DNA of 64,000 bases from Ga0074130 sp964499485 (GCA_964499485.1 CAZCLF010000003.1:82890-146889), one strand, 5' to 3'. Positions 18,005-27,882 are shown, counted from the first letter of the stretch. Made by a program: numbers and translations. The notes: generated by a model not told the origin, from the sequence alone.

Positions 18005-18808
18005 ATGAGGGTTGCCCTCGGCATTGAATACGATGGCAGTGTCTTCAACGGCTGGCAATCGCAGCCGGATGGAAAGACGGTGCAGGATGTCCTTGAGACA
18101 GCGTTGTCTACGGTTGCTGCAGCATCCGTACGTGTGCACTGCGCCGGACGTACCGATGCGGGCGTACATGCCCTGTGCCAAGTCGTGCATTTTGATACGC
18201 AAGCCGAACGGCCCGATACCGCTTGGGTACGCGGTGTGAACGCCAATCTGCCAGACAGTGTGGCCGTACGTTGGGCCCAGCCCGTGAGCGAGGAATTCCA
18301 TGCGCGGTTTTCCGCGCAGGGCCGGCGCTACCGTTATCTCTTGCTGAATCGCCCTCAGCGCCCTGCGTTATGGGGTGCCTATGCTGGTTGGCATCATGTG
18401 CCGCTGGATGCCGCTGCGATGCAGCAGGCCGCAAATTTACTGCTGGGAGAGCACGATTTCACCGCGTTTCGGGCAGCCGAATGCCAGGCAAAGTCGCCAG
18501 TTAAAACTCTCCATCAGGCCTCTGTCATGCGCACTGGTGATTGGCTGGTCTTTGATTTTCATGCCAACGCATTTCTACACCACATGGTGCGTAATCTTGT
18601 GGGTACGCTGGTGTATGTAGGCAAAGGTGCCCATGAGCCTCAATGGGCAGGAGATGTGCTGGCGAGCCGCAGCCGCAGTATGGCTGCGCCTACCTTCTCT
18701 GCTGCGGGCTTGTACTTTGCTGGTGTTGATTACGACCCGTCTTTCGGTCTAGCAGATAGAATTGCCGCTACGGGCAGCTTGCCCCCCTTGATTCAAGATT
18801 TGACCTGA
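18005..18808 (+). CDS. truA: tRNA pseudouridine(38-40) synthase
   Basis: Isomerises uridines 38-40 in the anticodon arm of many tRNAs. 267 aa from the ATG at 18005, which gives MRVALGIEYDGSVFNGWQ and follows a GGAGAA motif. The catalytic aspartate is in CAGRTDAGVHAL (near residue 53). The motif RRYRYLLLNR and the C-terminal HMVRNLVGTL are family features. A longer frame from 17942 has no support. The gene is 2 bp from trpF. Confidence 0.96.
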   Translation: MRVALGIEYDGSVFNGWQSQPDGKTVQDVLETALSTVAAASVRVHCAGRTDAGVHALCQVVHFDTQAERPDTAWVRGVNANLPDSVAVRWAQPVSEEFHARFSAQGRRYRYLLLNRPQRPALWGAYAGWHHVPLDAAAMQQAANLLLGEHDFTAFRAAECQAKSPVKTLHQASVMRTGDWLVFDFHANAFLHHMVRNLVGTLVYVGKGAHEPQWAGDVLASRSRSMAAPTFSAAGLYFAGVDYDPSFGLADRIAATGSLPPLIQDLT

Positions 18809-18810
18809 CT

Positions 18811-19434
18811 ATGTCCCGTACTCGTATCAAAATCTGCGGCCTGACCCGCAGCGAGGATGTGCGCGCTGCCGTCAACGCCGGTGCAGATGCCATCGGGCTG
18901 GTGTTTTATCCGTCCAGTCCGCGTTACGTCAGTATTGAACAGGCGCAGCGTCTGGCGCAGGATGTGCCGCCCTTTGTCAGCCTCGTTGGTTTGTTCGTTA
19001 ATGCCGCCCCTGAAGAGGTTCATGCAGTGCTGAGGGCTGTTCCTCTGACGTTGCTCCAGTTTCATGGTGATGAAGATGAAGCCTACTGTCGCCAGTTTGA
19101 TCGTCCTTATATCAAGGCTGCACGGGTTCAGCCCGGCCTCAATTTGCTAGAATATGAAGCTTCCTTTCCTTCTGCCCGCGGGCTCTTGCTCGATGCATTT
19201 GTCGAGGGCTATGGAGGAGGGGGCAAGACTTTTGACTGGTCATTGATTCCGTCACACTTGTCCTTGCCCGTTATCCTTTCTGGTGGCCTAGAGCCTGCCA
19301 ACGTTACCGCGGCCATTGAAGCAGTCAAACCTGCTGCAGTGGATGTCAGCAGTGGCGTGGAGCAGGCTAAGGGCATCAAGGATGCCGGGAAAATCACCGC
19401 GTTTATCGCTGGAGTACATAAAGCAGATGTCTGA
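18811..19434 (+). CDS. trpF: Phosphoribosylanthranilate isomerase
   Basis: Catalyses the third step of tryptophan synthesis by an Amadori rearrangement. 207 aa, a single TIM barrel. The N-terminal KICGLTRSEDVRAA holds the catalytic cysteine, and the catalytic aspartate is in LLLDAFVEGYGGGGKTFDW. The phosphate-binding loop is at LSGGLEPANV and VDVSSGVEQAKGIKD. The stop overlaps the trpB start by 8 bp (ATGTCTGA), which suggests translational coupling. Confidence 0.97.
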   Translation: MSRTRIKICGLTRSEDVRAAVNAGADAIGLVFYPSSPRYVSIEQAQRLAQDVPPFVSLVGLFVNAAPEEVHAVLRAVPLTLLQFHGDEDEAYCRQFDRPYIKAARVQPGLNLLEYEASFPSARGLLLDAFVEGYGGGGKTFDWSLIPSHLSLPVILSGGLEPANVTAAIEAVKPAAVDVSSGVEQAKGIKDAGKITAFIAGVHKADV

Positions 19435-20632
19435 GCAAAAGTATGCGTTTCCGGATGCCCGTGGGCATTTTGGTCCTTATGGCGGTATTTTCGTTGCCGA
19501 GACCCTGATGCCTGCGCTGCAAGAGCTGCGCGAGGCATATGCGGAGGCCTTGGCAGATCCGTCCTTCATGGCCGAGTTTCACTATGAGCTCAAGCACTAC
19601 GTCGGTCGTCCAAGCCCGATTTATCACGCGAAACGTTGGTCTGAAAAACTGGGTGGTGCACAGATTTATCTGAAGCGCGAAGATCTGAATCACACCGGTG
19701 CTCACAAGGTGAATAACTCCATCGGCCAAGCGCTGTTGGCTCGCCGCATGGGTAAACCCCGCGTGATCGCTGAAACGGGTGCTGGCCAGCATGGTGTGGC
19801 CACGGCCACCGTAGCCGCTCGCTACGGCATGGAGTGTGTGGTCTACATGGGCAGCGAGGATGTGAAGCGTCAGGCTGCCAATGTGTATCGCATGAAGCTG
19901 CTCGGCGCCACAGTAGTGCCAGTCGAATCAGGTTCGAAGACCCTGAAGGATGCGCTGAATGAAGCCATGCGCGACTGGGTGACCAACGTGGGAAATACCT
20001 TCTACATCATCGGTACCGTTGCCGGCCCTCATCCTTATCCCATGATGGTCCGCGACTTCCAGTCCGTGATTGGTGATGAGTGCAAGGTGCAGATGCCTGA
20101 GCATATCGGACGTCAGCCCGATGCTGTGATTGCCTGTGTCGGCGGCGGCTCTAACGCCATGGGCATCTTTTATCCCTATATCGATGTCCCAGGCGTCAAA
20201 TTGATTGGCGTTGAGGCCGCAGGCCATGGGTTGGATTCCGGTCAGCATTCCGCCTCTCTCACCCTAGGTCGCCCAGGTGTGCTGCATGGCAATCGCACCT
20301 ATCTGCTACAAAACGACGATGGTCAGGTCACTGAGACTCACTCGGTATCTGCCGGTATGGACTATCCGGGAGTGGGGCCTGAGCATGCATGGCTCAAGGA
20401 TTCGAGCCGTGCTGAATACGTCACCATTACCGATGGCGAAGCGCTGCAAGGCTTCCATGATCTGTGTCGTTTCGAGGGCATTATTCCTGCCCTGGAGTCG
20501 TCGCATGCACTGGCCTATGCTGCAAAGCTCGCCCCTTCGATGCCGAAGGACAAAGTATTGCTGGTGAATCTTTCTGGTCGCGGTGATAAGGATATGCACA
20601 CCGTCGCCGAACAGTCTGGTCTGGATTTTTGA
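19427..20632 (+). CDS. trpB: Tryptophan synthase beta chain
   Basis: Joins indole and serine to tryptophan with pyridoxal phosphate; partner of TrpA. 401 aa from ATG 19427 (MSEQKYAFPDARGHFGPYGG). The PLP lysine is in HTGAHKVNNSIGQAL (near residue 90), and the phosphate-binding GGGSNAMGIF loop is near 236. An extended frame beginning inside trpF is rejected because it adds a non-homologous leader. Coupled to trpF by an 8-bp overlap. Confidence 0.97.
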   Translation: MSEQKYAFPDARGHFGPYGGIFVAETLMPALQELREAYAEALADPSFMAEFHYELKHYVGRPSPIYHAKRWSEKLGGAQIYLKREDLNHTGAHKVNNSIGQALLARRMGKPRVIAETGAGQHGVATATVAARYGMECVVYMGSEDVKRQAANVYRMKLLGATVVPVESGSKTLKDALNEAMRDWVTNVGNTFYIIGTVAGPHPYPMMVRDFQSVIGDECKVQMPEHIGRQPDAVIACVGGGSNAMGIFYPYIDVPGVKLIGVEAAGHGLDSGQHSASLTLGRPGVLHGNRTYLLQNDDGQVTETHSVSAGMDYPGVGPEHAWLKDSSRAEYVTITDGEALQGFHDLCRFEGIIPALESSHALAYAAKLAPSMPKDKVLLVNLSGRGDKDMHTVAEQSGLDF

Positions 20633-20659
20633 TACCCGTCAGCCAGTAAATTAAGACGC

Positions 20660-20679
20660 AAGGGGGCTCTGGCCCCCTT
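20660..20679 (+). other. Intercistronic hairpin between trpB and trpA
   Basis: AAGGGGGC / GCCCCCTT, an 8-bp GC-rich stem with a TCTG loop in the 81-bp gap. No T-tract follows, so it is probably an mRNA-stability or partial attenuation element rather than a full terminator. Confidence 0.5.
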
Positions 20680-20713
20680 TGAATCTCCGCCCTACTAACT
20701 GAGTGTAGTCAGC

Positions 20714-21514
20714 ATGGAACGCATCAACGTCCGCTTCAATATTCTCAAATCGTCAGGCCGCAAGGCCTTGATCCCTTTCATCACCGCGGGTGATCCCAAT
20801 CCCGAAACCACCTTGCCGCTGATGCATGCGCTGGTGGCGGGTGGTGCCGACATCATTGAGCTGGGGGTTCCTTTCTCTGACCCTATGGCCGATGGTCCCA
20901 CCATTCAGCGTGCGTCTGAGCGCGCCCTAGCTAAGGGCATGAATCTGCGCAAGGTGCTTGATATGGTTCAGAAGTTCCGCCAGGTCAATGACAACACCGC
21001 TGTGGTCCTGATGGGGTATGCCAATCCGATCGAGGCGTTTGGCGTAGAAGCCTTCGCCAAGGCTGCTAAGGCGGCGGGTGTAGATGGGGTACTGGTGGTG
21101 GATTATCCGCCGGAGGAGTGTGCCGATTTTGCCAAGGTGTTGAAGGTCTATGAAATTGCACCTATCTTCCTTTTGGCACCGACTTCATCTGAGCAGCGTT
21201 TTAAGGAAGTTGCCGAGATTGGTGCTGGCTATATTTACTACGTTTCCCTCAAGGGCGTGACCGGTTCAGGCAATCTTGATCTGGATGAAGTGGCCCGCCG
21301 TATCCCGCAAATTCAAAAGATTGTAGGTATGCCTGTTGGCGTAGGCTTCGGGATTCGTGATGCTGCCAGCGCCAAGAAGCTGGGTGCCGTGGCAGATGCT
21401 GTTGTGATTGGCAGCCGCATCATTGAAGAGATCGAGGCGTCCACCCCGGAAGAGGCCCCGCTCAAGGTGCGTACCTTCCTGCGCGAGATTCGCGCAGCCC
21501 TTGACGAAAAGTGA
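20714..21514 (+). CDS. trpA: Tryptophan synthase alpha chain
   Basis: Cleaves indole-3-glycerol phosphate to indole, which is channelled to TrpB. 266 aa TIM barrel. The catalytic Glu is in ADIIELGVPFSDPMADGP and the catalytic Asp in VDGVLVVDYPPEE. The phosphate-binding GVGFGIRDAASA is present near residue 211. Downstream is accD after 130 bp, the order common in betaproteobacteria and pseudomonads. Confidence 0.97.
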   Translation: MERINVRFNILKSSGRKALIPFITAGDPNPETTLPLMHALVAGGADIIELGVPFSDPMADGPTIQRASERALAKGMNLRKVLDMVQKFRQVNDNTAVVLMGYANPIEAFGVEAFAKAAKAAGVDGVLVVDYPPEECADFAKVLKVYEIAPIFLLAPTSSEQRFKEVAEIGAGYIYYVSLKGVTGSGNLDLDEVARRIPQIQKIVGMPVGVGFGIRDAASAKKLGAVADAVVIGSRIIEEIEASTPEEAPLKVRTFLREIRAALDEK

Positions 21515-21644
21515 CGGCCCGCTAAAAACGGGTAAAATGGCGCCCAATTAACGCCGAATGGGCGGTTATTGCCTGCCCTTTAGAAGCTGTTCGCACCACC
21601 CAATGTTGAGTCGCCGCCGCGCGCGGTGCTTCACAGGAGATGAC

Positions 21645-22511
21645 ATGAGCTGGATTCAGAAACTGCTGCCCCCCAAGATTAAGCGTGCTGAAGGGGTCAA
21701 AAAGTCGATTCCCGAAGGACTGTGGTGCAAGTGCCCATCCTGCGAAGCGGTGCTCTACAGCACCGACCTGGAAAGTAATCAAGGCGTCTGCCCGAAGTGC
21801 AGCCACCATCACCGCCTCAAGGCGCGTGTGCGTCTGGATGCGTTGCTCGACCAAGAAGGTCGTTACGAGATCGGTTCGGAAGTACTGCCGACCGATATCC
21901 TTAAGTTTAAGGACAGCAAGCGCTACCCGGACCGTTTGGTTGCTGCGCATGAAGATACGGGCGAAGCTGATGCCCTGATCGTCATGCAAGGCTCGATCAA
22001 GAGCGTTCCGCTAGTCGCTGCCGTCTTCGAGTTTGACTTTATGGGTGGCTCGATGGGCTCCGTGGTCGGCGAGCGCTTTGTTCGCGGCGTACGTGCTGCA
22101 ATCGAAGCCCAATGTCCTTTTGTTTGCTTCACCTCTTCAGGTGGGGCGCGCATGCAAGAAGGCTTGTTTTCCCTCATGCAGATGGCTAAGACCTGCGCTG
22201 CCGCTACCCAGCTGGCTGAGCACAAGCTGCCCTTCATCACCGTGCTGACCGACCCGACTATGGGTGGTGTATCCGCAAGCTTTGCTTTCGTTTCTGACGT
22301 CGTGCTGGCCGAGCCGGGCGCACTGATTGGCTTTGCCGGCCCGCGCGTGATCGAACAGACCGTGCGTGAAAAGCTTCCCGATGGCTTCCAGCGCTCTGAA
22401 TTTCTGATCGAGAAGGGCGCGATCGACCAGATCGTTGATCGTCGCGAAATGCGTGATCGTCTGGCCAGCCTGATGACCATGTTGCAACGTCAGCCGGCAC
22501 CGTCTGCCTGA
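21645..22511 (+). CDS. accD: Acetyl-CoA carboxylase carboxyltransferase beta subunit
   Basis: Forms with AccA the carboxyltransferase that makes malonyl-CoA for fatty acid synthesis. 288 aa from ATG 21645 (MSWIQKLLPPKIKRAEG), preceded by AGGAGA. A four-cysteine zinc ribbon is visible at the N terminus (CKCPSC...CPKCSHH, about residues 26-52), followed by the crotonase-like fold with CFTSSGGARMQEG. A longer frame from 21558 lacks homology. Confidence 0.97.
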   Translation: MSWIQKLLPPKIKRAEGVKKSIPEGLWCKCPSCEAVLYSTDLESNQGVCPKCSHHHRLKARVRLDALLDQEGRYEIGSEVLPTDILKFKDSKRYPDRLVAAHEDTGEADALIVMQGSIKSVPLVAAVFEFDFMGGSMGSVVGERFVRGVRAAIEAQCPFVCFTSSGGARMQEGLFSLMQMAKTCAAATQLAEHKLPFITVLTDPTMGGVSASFAFVSDVVLAEPGALIGFAGPRVIEQTVREKLPDGFQRSEFLIEKGAIDQIVDRREMRDRLASLMTMLQRQPAPSA

Positions 22512-22518
22512 TTCCTGA

Positions 22519-23799
22519 ATGGCGCAAACACTGCCGGCCACCCTTTCTGAGTGGCTGGCCTACATTGAGCAGCAGCATACCCAGCCGATAGATCTCGGGC
22601 TGGACCGCCTGCTGGCCGTCAAAGCAGTCCTCAAGCAACACCAGACCTGTCCTGTCATTACCGTGGCGGGAACGAATGGCAAGGGCTCGACCTGTGCCAT
22701 GCTTGAAGCCATCCTCTGTGCGGCTGGCTACCGGGTGGGACTATATACCTCCCCTCATCTGCTCCATTACAACGAGCGCGTGCGCATCAACCGCCAGCCT
22801 GTTGCTGATAGCTTGCTTTGCGATGCCTTCGCACGTGTCGAGACTGCACGTGGTGCGGTGGCATTGACCTATTTTGAGTTCGGTACGCTCAGCGCTTGGG
22901 AAGTCTTTGCTGCCGCAAATCTGGATGTGATCATCCTTGAGGTTGGTTTGGGTGGGCGTCTGGATGCCGTGAATATCTATGATCCTGACTGTGCCATCGT
23001 CACCGGGATTGATATTGATCACACCGAGTTTCTGGGTACTACTCGCGAGCAGATCGGCTTCGAAAAGGCCGGTATTTTTCGCGCTGGGCGTCCTGCCCTC
23101 TGCGGCGACATGAATGTGCCAGCCAGTCTGGTTAATCACGCCAACCAGATCGACGCTGATTTGCATTTGATCGGTCGAGACTTCGGCTTTGCTGTGCAAG
23201 AGCAGCAATGGTCTTGGTGGGGCCGTGCCGATGCGCGCCGTGGCGGGTTAGCGTTTCCAGCCCTGCGAGGCCGCCGCCAACTGCACAATGCGAGCGTGGT
23301 GCTTGCCGCGTTGGATTGCCTTCAGTCTTCGCTGCCAGTGTCCATGGCTGAAATTCGTCAGGGTTTTGCGACCGTTGAGTTATCTGGGCGCTTTCAGACC
23401 TTGCCGGGACGGCCGGTCACCGTGCTGGATGTGGCCCATAACCCCCAAGCAGCGCAGGTCTTGGCCGATAATCTCTTGGACCAAGGCTTTTTCGGTCGGA
23501 CTTGGGCCGTGTGTGGCATGTTGCGCGATAAGGATATGGATGCGGTGATTGGCGCCTTGAAGGGCCGCGTTGAGTCTTGGTTGCCTTGCACGTTGTCAGG
23601 CCCGCGTGGCACCAGTGCAGCCGAGTTGTCAGCACGATTGCAAGAACAAGGCGAGTCTGTTGAGGCCGAGTTCGATTCGCCACAGGCTGCTTACACATAC
23701 GTGCGAGAGAAGGCCGCCGAAAATGATAGAATTGTCGTCTTCGGTTCATTCCTCACCGTGGCGGATGTGCTGGCTACCCTGGCTAGACGCCCCAACTGA
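22519..23799 (+). CDS. folC: Bifunctional dihydrofolate synthase/folylpolyglutamate synthase
   Basis: Adds glutamate to dihydropteroate and then to tetrahydrofolates, using ATP; a Mur-ligase relative. 426 aa. The P-loop VAGTNGKGSTCAML is near residue 52. LYTSPHLLHYNERVRI, LEVGLGGRLDAVN and DIDHTEFLG are typical. The C-terminal domain has VLDVAHNPQAAQVLA. It starts 7 bp after accD, as in the classical accD-folC-dedD-cvpA-purF row. Confidence 0.97.
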   Translation: MAQTLPATLSEWLAYIEQQHTQPIDLGLDRLLAVKAVLKQHQTCPVITVAGTNGKGSTCAMLEAILCAAGYRVGLYTSPHLLHYNERVRINRQPVADSLLCDAFARVETARGAVALTYFEFGTLSAWEVFAAANLDVIILEVGLGGRLDAVNIYDPDCAIVTGIDIDHTEFLGTTREQIGFEKAGIFRAGRPALCGDMNVPASLVNHANQIDADLHLIGRDFGFAVQEQQWSWWGRADARRGGLAFPALRGRRQLHNASVVLAALDCLQSSLPVSMAEIRQGFATVELSGRFQTLPGRPVTVLDVAHNPQAAQVLADNLLDQGFFGRTWAVCGMLRDKDMDAVIGALKGRVESWLPCTLSGPRGTSAAELSARLQEQGESVEAEFDSPQAAYTYVREKAAENDRIVVFGSFLTVADVLATLARRPN

Positions 23800-23817
23800 G
23801 ACCCAGACTGAGATCTC

Positions 23818-24567
23818 ATGGCAGAAAATACTGCGGCACCCGATAGCGACATTCAGCTGAAGAAGCGGGCGCGTCGCCGCCTTGTCGGTGCAGTTGCACT
23901 GGCCCTGCTCGCCGCCATTGTGCTGCCCATGGTCATGGACCATGAACCCCGCCCTCCTGTCCAAGACATTCAAGTCCGCATTCCGAGTCAGGATGCTGGC
24001 AGCTTTACCTCGCGCCTGATTCCAGGCACCCCAGCAGCAACGCCGTTGCCGCCCGCTAAGCCAGCAGCAACCGAAGAGCTGCGCCCGGGCGAGCTGAAAA
24101 AGCCAGAACTCAAGCCACTTGAAGCGCCAACTGAGCCTAAGGCAGAGGCATCCAGCAAACCTGAAGCCAAGCCTGAGCCGGCTGCAAAGCCCGTAGAAAA
24201 GCCTGCTGAAAAGCCGCCCGTTGCGAAACCGGAAACAAAGCCTGACGTAAAGCCAGAGGCCAAGAAGGTGGCCGAAGCCCAGCGCGCAGAAAAAATCCTG
24301 AATGGTGCCGATGCGCCCAAGGCCGATGGACTGTGGGTTCTCCAGTTGGGCGCCTATCAAGAAATGGGTAACGTCAAGGTACTCCAGGCAAAGATCAAGG
24401 AGCTTGGCTACCCAAGCTACACTGAGAAAGTGACGACCCCGCAAGGCGACCGTATCCGTGTGCGCGCTGGCCCGTTCAGCTCTAAGGCTGCCGCCGAAAA
24501 GGCGCAGGCAGGATTGAAACGGATCGGTGCCGGTGGGCCACCCGGTGGTGTGGTTGCGCCCAAGTAA
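23818..24567 (+). CDS. SPOR-domain protein, DedD-like
   Basis: A 249-aa bitopic protein: short basic cytoplasmic start (KKRARRR), one transmembrane helix (about 22-41), a long Pro/Lys/Glu/Ala-rich periplasmic linker (about 75-160) and a C-terminal SPOR domain (about 172-247). SPOR domains bind denuded glycan at the division septum, and DedD in E. coli assists cell division. The gene sits in the dedD position between folC and cvpA. The linker is of low complexity and would not be conserved. Confidence 0.88.
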   Translation: MAENTAAPDSDIQLKKRARRRLVGAVALALLAAIVLPMVMDHEPRPPVQDIQVRIPSQDAGSFTSRLIPGTPAATPLPPAKPAATEELRPGELKKPELKPLEAPTEPKAEASSKPEAKPEPAAKPVEKPAEKPPVAKPETKPDVKPEAKKVAEAQRAEKILNGADAPKADGLWVLQLGAYQEMGNVKVLQAKIKELGYPSYTEKVTTPQGDRIRVRAGPFSSKAAAEKAQAGLKRIGAGGPPGGVVAPK

Positions 24568-24585
24568 GACAGGCTGACAGATCGC

Positions 24586-25077
24586 GTGACCTGGTTTGAC
24601 TATGCTGTTCTAGCGGTAATTGCTGCATCCCTGTTGTTAGGGCTTTGGCGGGGTGTCGTGAGTGAGATTCTGGCCCTGGCAGCATGGGTTCTGGCCTTTT
24701 TTGTGGCCCGAGAGTTTGCACCGGCAGTGAGTGATTTTTTTGCCGGCTGGTTGAGTGACAAGAACGGACAGTATCTGGCGGGCTTTGCCGCTGTGTTTGT
24801 CGGGGTACTGATCGTTGTCGGGATTGCTAGGCTGGTGGTGTCTTTTTTGTTGCGTGCGGTCGGGTTGGGCTTGATAGATCGCATGCTTGGCGCCATCTTC
24901 GGTATAGCGCGGGGTGTATTGATTGTGCTGCTTGCGGTGATGCTGGGCGGATTGACGCCGCTGCCGAAGGAGCCATGGTGGCGTAATGCCATGTTCTCGC
25001 CACCGTTGGAAACTGCGGTGTTGATGGCCAAGCCTTGGCTACCCGCGAGCATGGCGCAGAAGATTAAGTACCGCTGA
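24586..25077 (+). CDS. cvpA: CvpA family membrane protein
   Basis: A 163-aa protein starting at GTG with four hydrophobic helices. The family start TWFDYAVLAVIAASLLLGLWRG and the AVGLGLIDRMLGAIFG segment are characteristic. CvpA was named for colicin V production and is linked to envelope homeostasis; its molecular role is not settled. It precedes purF by 86 bp, the conserved neighbour. Confidence 0.93.
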   Translation: MTWFDYAVLAVIAASLLLGLWRGVVSEILALAAWVLAFFVAREFAPAVSDFFAGWLSDKNGQYLAGFAAVFVGVLIVVGIARLVVSFLLRAVGLGLIDRMLGAIFGIARGVLIVLLAVMLGGLTPLPKEPWWRNAMFSPPLETAVLMAKPWLPASMAQKIKYR

Positions 25078-25163
25078 GTTTCAGGCAGCGTTGGCTAAAT
25101 TACAGAATTCGTTAAGGCGTGCGGGATTTCCTGTGCGTCGGTATTTTCAAAGGTAGGTGAAGC

Positions 25164-26696
25164 ATGTGCGGTATTTTGGGAGTCGTCGCCAAGACGCCAG
25201 TCAATCAGCTGCTCTATGATGGTCTGCAGGTTTTGCAGCACCGCGGGCAGGATGCCGCCGGGATCGCTACTGCTGCCGGTGGTCGTTTCCACATGCATAA
25301 GGGCCCAGGCCTCGTGCGTGATGTGTTCCGCACGCGCCATATGCGCAATCTGGTCGGCAACTGGGGGATCGGTCACTGCCGTTACCCGACTGCGGGCTCT
25401 GCCTACAACGCAGCCGAAGCGCAGCCGTTCTATGTGAATTCCCCCTTTGGTCTAATGCTTGCCCACAACGGCAATCTGACCAATGCTGAGCAGTTGCGTC
25501 AGGACATGTTCCTACAAGACCTGCGCCACATGAACACCAACTCCGATTCGGAGGTGCTGCTCAATGTGTTTGCCCATGAACTGCAAGTGGCGGCCAAGCA
25601 ATATCAAGTCGATGCCGAGGCCATTTTCAAGGCCGTTGCAGGTACCCATAAGCGCGTCAAAGGCGCTTACGCGGTACTGATCATGATTGCAGGCTACGGC
25701 TTGCTCGCGTTCCGTGATCCCTATGGAATTCGTCCGATGGTGATCGGTCGCAATGATACGTCGGCGGGCCCCGAATACATGGTGGCCTCCGAAAGTGTGG
25801 CGCTTGATACGCTGGGCTTCAAGTACCTGCGTGATGTCGAACCCGGTGAAGCGGTGTTGATCGACGTGAATGGCAACTTCCAGAGCCGTCAATGTGCCGA
25901 ATACACGCTGCATGCGCCATGCATGTTTGAGTATGTCTATTTGGCTCGCCCTGACTCGCTGATGGATGGCATGTCGGTGTACGAAACGCGCGTTAAGATG
26001 GGCGAGTTTCTGGCTGACAAGATCAAGCACACGCTGCCGCACCTGAAAATCGATGCGGTGATTCCGATCCCGGATTCCAGCCGTCCGTCGGCGATGGAGT
26101 TGGCTGCGCGCTTGGATATCCCGTACCGCGAAGGTTTCGTGAAGAACCGCTATATCGGTCGTACCTTCATCATGCCGGGGCAGGCGACACGTCGGAAGTC
26201 GGTTCGCCAGAAGCTCAATGCAATTGCCCAAGAATTTAAGGGTAAGAATGTGTTGCTCGTTGATGACTCCATCGTGCGTGGTACGACCAGCCGTGAGATC
26301 GTGATGATGGCGCGCGAAGCCGGCGCACTGAATGTCTACATGGCCTCAGCGGCACCACCGGTGCGTTACGCCAACGTGTATGGCATTGACATGCCTTCGC
26401 GAGATGAACTGATTGCTAGCGGCCGTACTGAAGAACAAGTGCGTGTCGAGATTGGTGCTGATGCATTGATCTATCAGGATCTTGATGCGCTGAAAAAGGC
26501 GCTGCAGGCGGTTAACCCGGCGATTGCCCAATTTGAGACATCGTGCTTCGACGGCAATTACATCACCGGTGACATTACCGCCGAATATCTGACCGGCATT
26601 GAAGATGCACGCAATCAGCCTGGCAAGTCCAGCAATGCGGGCGACGATGATGAAGGCCAGATGGATTTGAACTTGGTACAAAGCGCGACCCACTGA
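25164..26696 (+). CDS. purF: Amidophosphoribosyltransferase
   Basis: Transfers the amide nitrogen of glutamine to PRPP, the first committed step of purine synthesis. 510 aa. Cys2 (MCGILGVV) is the nucleophile of the N-terminal glutaminase after removal of Met. Further motifs are HNGNLTNAEQL and the PRPP-binding LLVDDSIVRGTTSREIV near residue 370. There is a short acidic C-terminal extension (NAGDDDEGQMDL). metZ begins 4 bp after the stop. Confidence 0.98.
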   Translation: MCGILGVVAKTPVNQLLYDGLQVLQHRGQDAAGIATAAGGRFHMHKGPGLVRDVFRTRHMRNLVGNWGIGHCRYPTAGSAYNAAEAQPFYVNSPFGLMLAHNGNLTNAEQLRQDMFLQDLRHMNTNSDSEVLLNVFAHELQVAAKQYQVDAEAIFKAVAGTHKRVKGAYAVLIMIAGYGLLAFRDPYGIRPMVIGRNDTSAGPEYMVASESVALDTLGFKYLRDVEPGEAVLIDVNGNFQSRQCAEYTLHAPCMFEYVYLARPDSLMDGMSVYETRVKMGEFLADKIKHTLPHLKIDAVIPIPDSSRPSAMELAARLDIPYREGFVKNRYIGRTFIMPGQATRRKSVRQKLNAIAQEFKGKNVLLVDDSIVRGTTSREIVMMAREAGALNVYMASAAPPVRYANVYGIDMPSRDELIASGRTEEQVRVEIGADALIYQDLDALKKALQAVNPAIAQFETSCFDGNYITGDITAEYLTGIEDARNQPGKSSNAGDDDEGQMDLNLVQSATH

Positions 26697-26700
26697 GCCC

Positions 26701-27882
26701 ATGAATCCAGACGATTACAAGTACTATGACATCGAGTCACTGGCCGTGCGCGCCGGTCAGGAGCGCAGCCAATTTGGTGAGCATGCCGAGGCCCTGTACC
26801 TAACGTCCAGCTACGTTTTCAAGAATGCTGCGCAGGCCGCTGCGCGCTTTGGCGGTGAAGAGCCGGGCAACATCTATTCGCGCTTTACCAACCCGACCGT
26901 CACCATGATGCAAGAGCGTCTGGCCGCCCTTGAGGGTGCGGAAGCTTGCGTGGCGACCGCCTCCGGCATGGCGGCCATTCTCAGCACGGTCATGGGGCTG
27001 ATGCAGGCGGGGCAGCACATTGTGTCCTCGCGCAGTATCTTCGGCTCGACGCAGGTGTTGTTCAGCCAGATTTTTAGTAAGTTCGGCATTGAGACCACCT
27101 ATGTCGATGCTGCCGATCTGTCGGCATGGCAAGCCGCCATGCGCCAGAATACTAAGCTGGTATTTCTGGAAACGCCCTCCAACCCGCTGACAGATGTCTT
27201 CGATATCGCAGCGATTGCTAAGGTGGCACATACCGCTGGCGCCTTGTTGGTGGTCGACAATTGTTTCTGTTCGCCAGCGCTGCAACAGCCACTGAAGCTG
27301 GGCGCCGATCTTGTGATTCATTCGGCAACCAAGTATTTGGATGGGCAGGGTCGTGTTCTGGGCGGCGCAATTTGTGGCGCCAAGGCACTGGTGGAAGAGC
27401 CTTTCAAGTTCATCCGCAGTGCTGGCCCATCGATCTCGCCATTCAATGCCTGGGTGATTCTCAAAGGCATGGAAACGCTCGCCATCCGTATGCAGGCGCA
27501 GTCGGCCAATGCACTTGAGTTAGCCAAGCGGCTGGAAGCAAACCCCAAGATTGGCCGTGTTTTTTATCCGGGCTTGCCTTCGCACCCGCAGCATGCACTC
27601 GCAATGCGTCAGCAGAAGACCGGGGGAGCGGTTTTGGCGTTCGAAGTGAGCGGCGGCAAGGACGGTGCATGGAAAGTCATCGACAGTACCCAGATGCTAT
27701 CGATTACTGCCAACCTGGGCGATACCAAGACCACCATCACGCATCCGGCAACAACTACGCACGGTCGCATTTCGCCAGAAGCGCGCGCAGCATCGGGTAT
27801 CAGTGATGGGCTGCTGCGTATTGCGGTCGGCCTTGAGTCGGTCGACGATATCGAAGCCGACCTGCTGCGCGGCTTAGGCTAA
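26701..27882 (+). CDS. metZ: O-succinylhomoserine sulfhydrylase
   Basis: Makes homocysteine from O-succinylhomoserine and sulfide with pyridoxal phosphate. 393 aa of the Cys/Met-metabolism PLP family. ATASGMAAIL, the DNCFCSPALQQPL region and the PLP lysine in SATKYLDGQGR (near residue 210) are visible. The purF-metZ order is typical for this branch in proteobacteria, which favours MetZ over cystathionine gamma-synthase. Its stop overlaps by 4 bp (CTAA) with the stop of the convergent GST gene. Confidence 0.93.
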   Translation: MNPDDYKYYDIESLAVRAGQERSQFGEHAEALYLTSSYVFKNAAQAAARFGGEEPGNIYSRFTNPTVTMMQERLAALEGAEACVATASGMAAILSTVMGLMQAGQHIVSSRSIFGSTQVLFSQIFSKFGIETTYVDAADLSAWQAAMRQNTKLVFLETPSNPLTDVFDIAAIAKVAHTAGALLVVDNCFCSPALQQPLKLGADLVIHSATKYLDGQGRVLGGAICGAKALVEEPFKFIRSAGPSISPFNAWVILKGMETLAIRMQAQSANALELAKRLEANPKIGRVFYPGLPSHPQHALAMRQQKTGGAVLAFEVSGGKDGAWKVIDSTQMLSITANLGDTKTTITHPATTTHGRISPEARAASGISDGLLRIAVGLESVDDIEADLLRGLG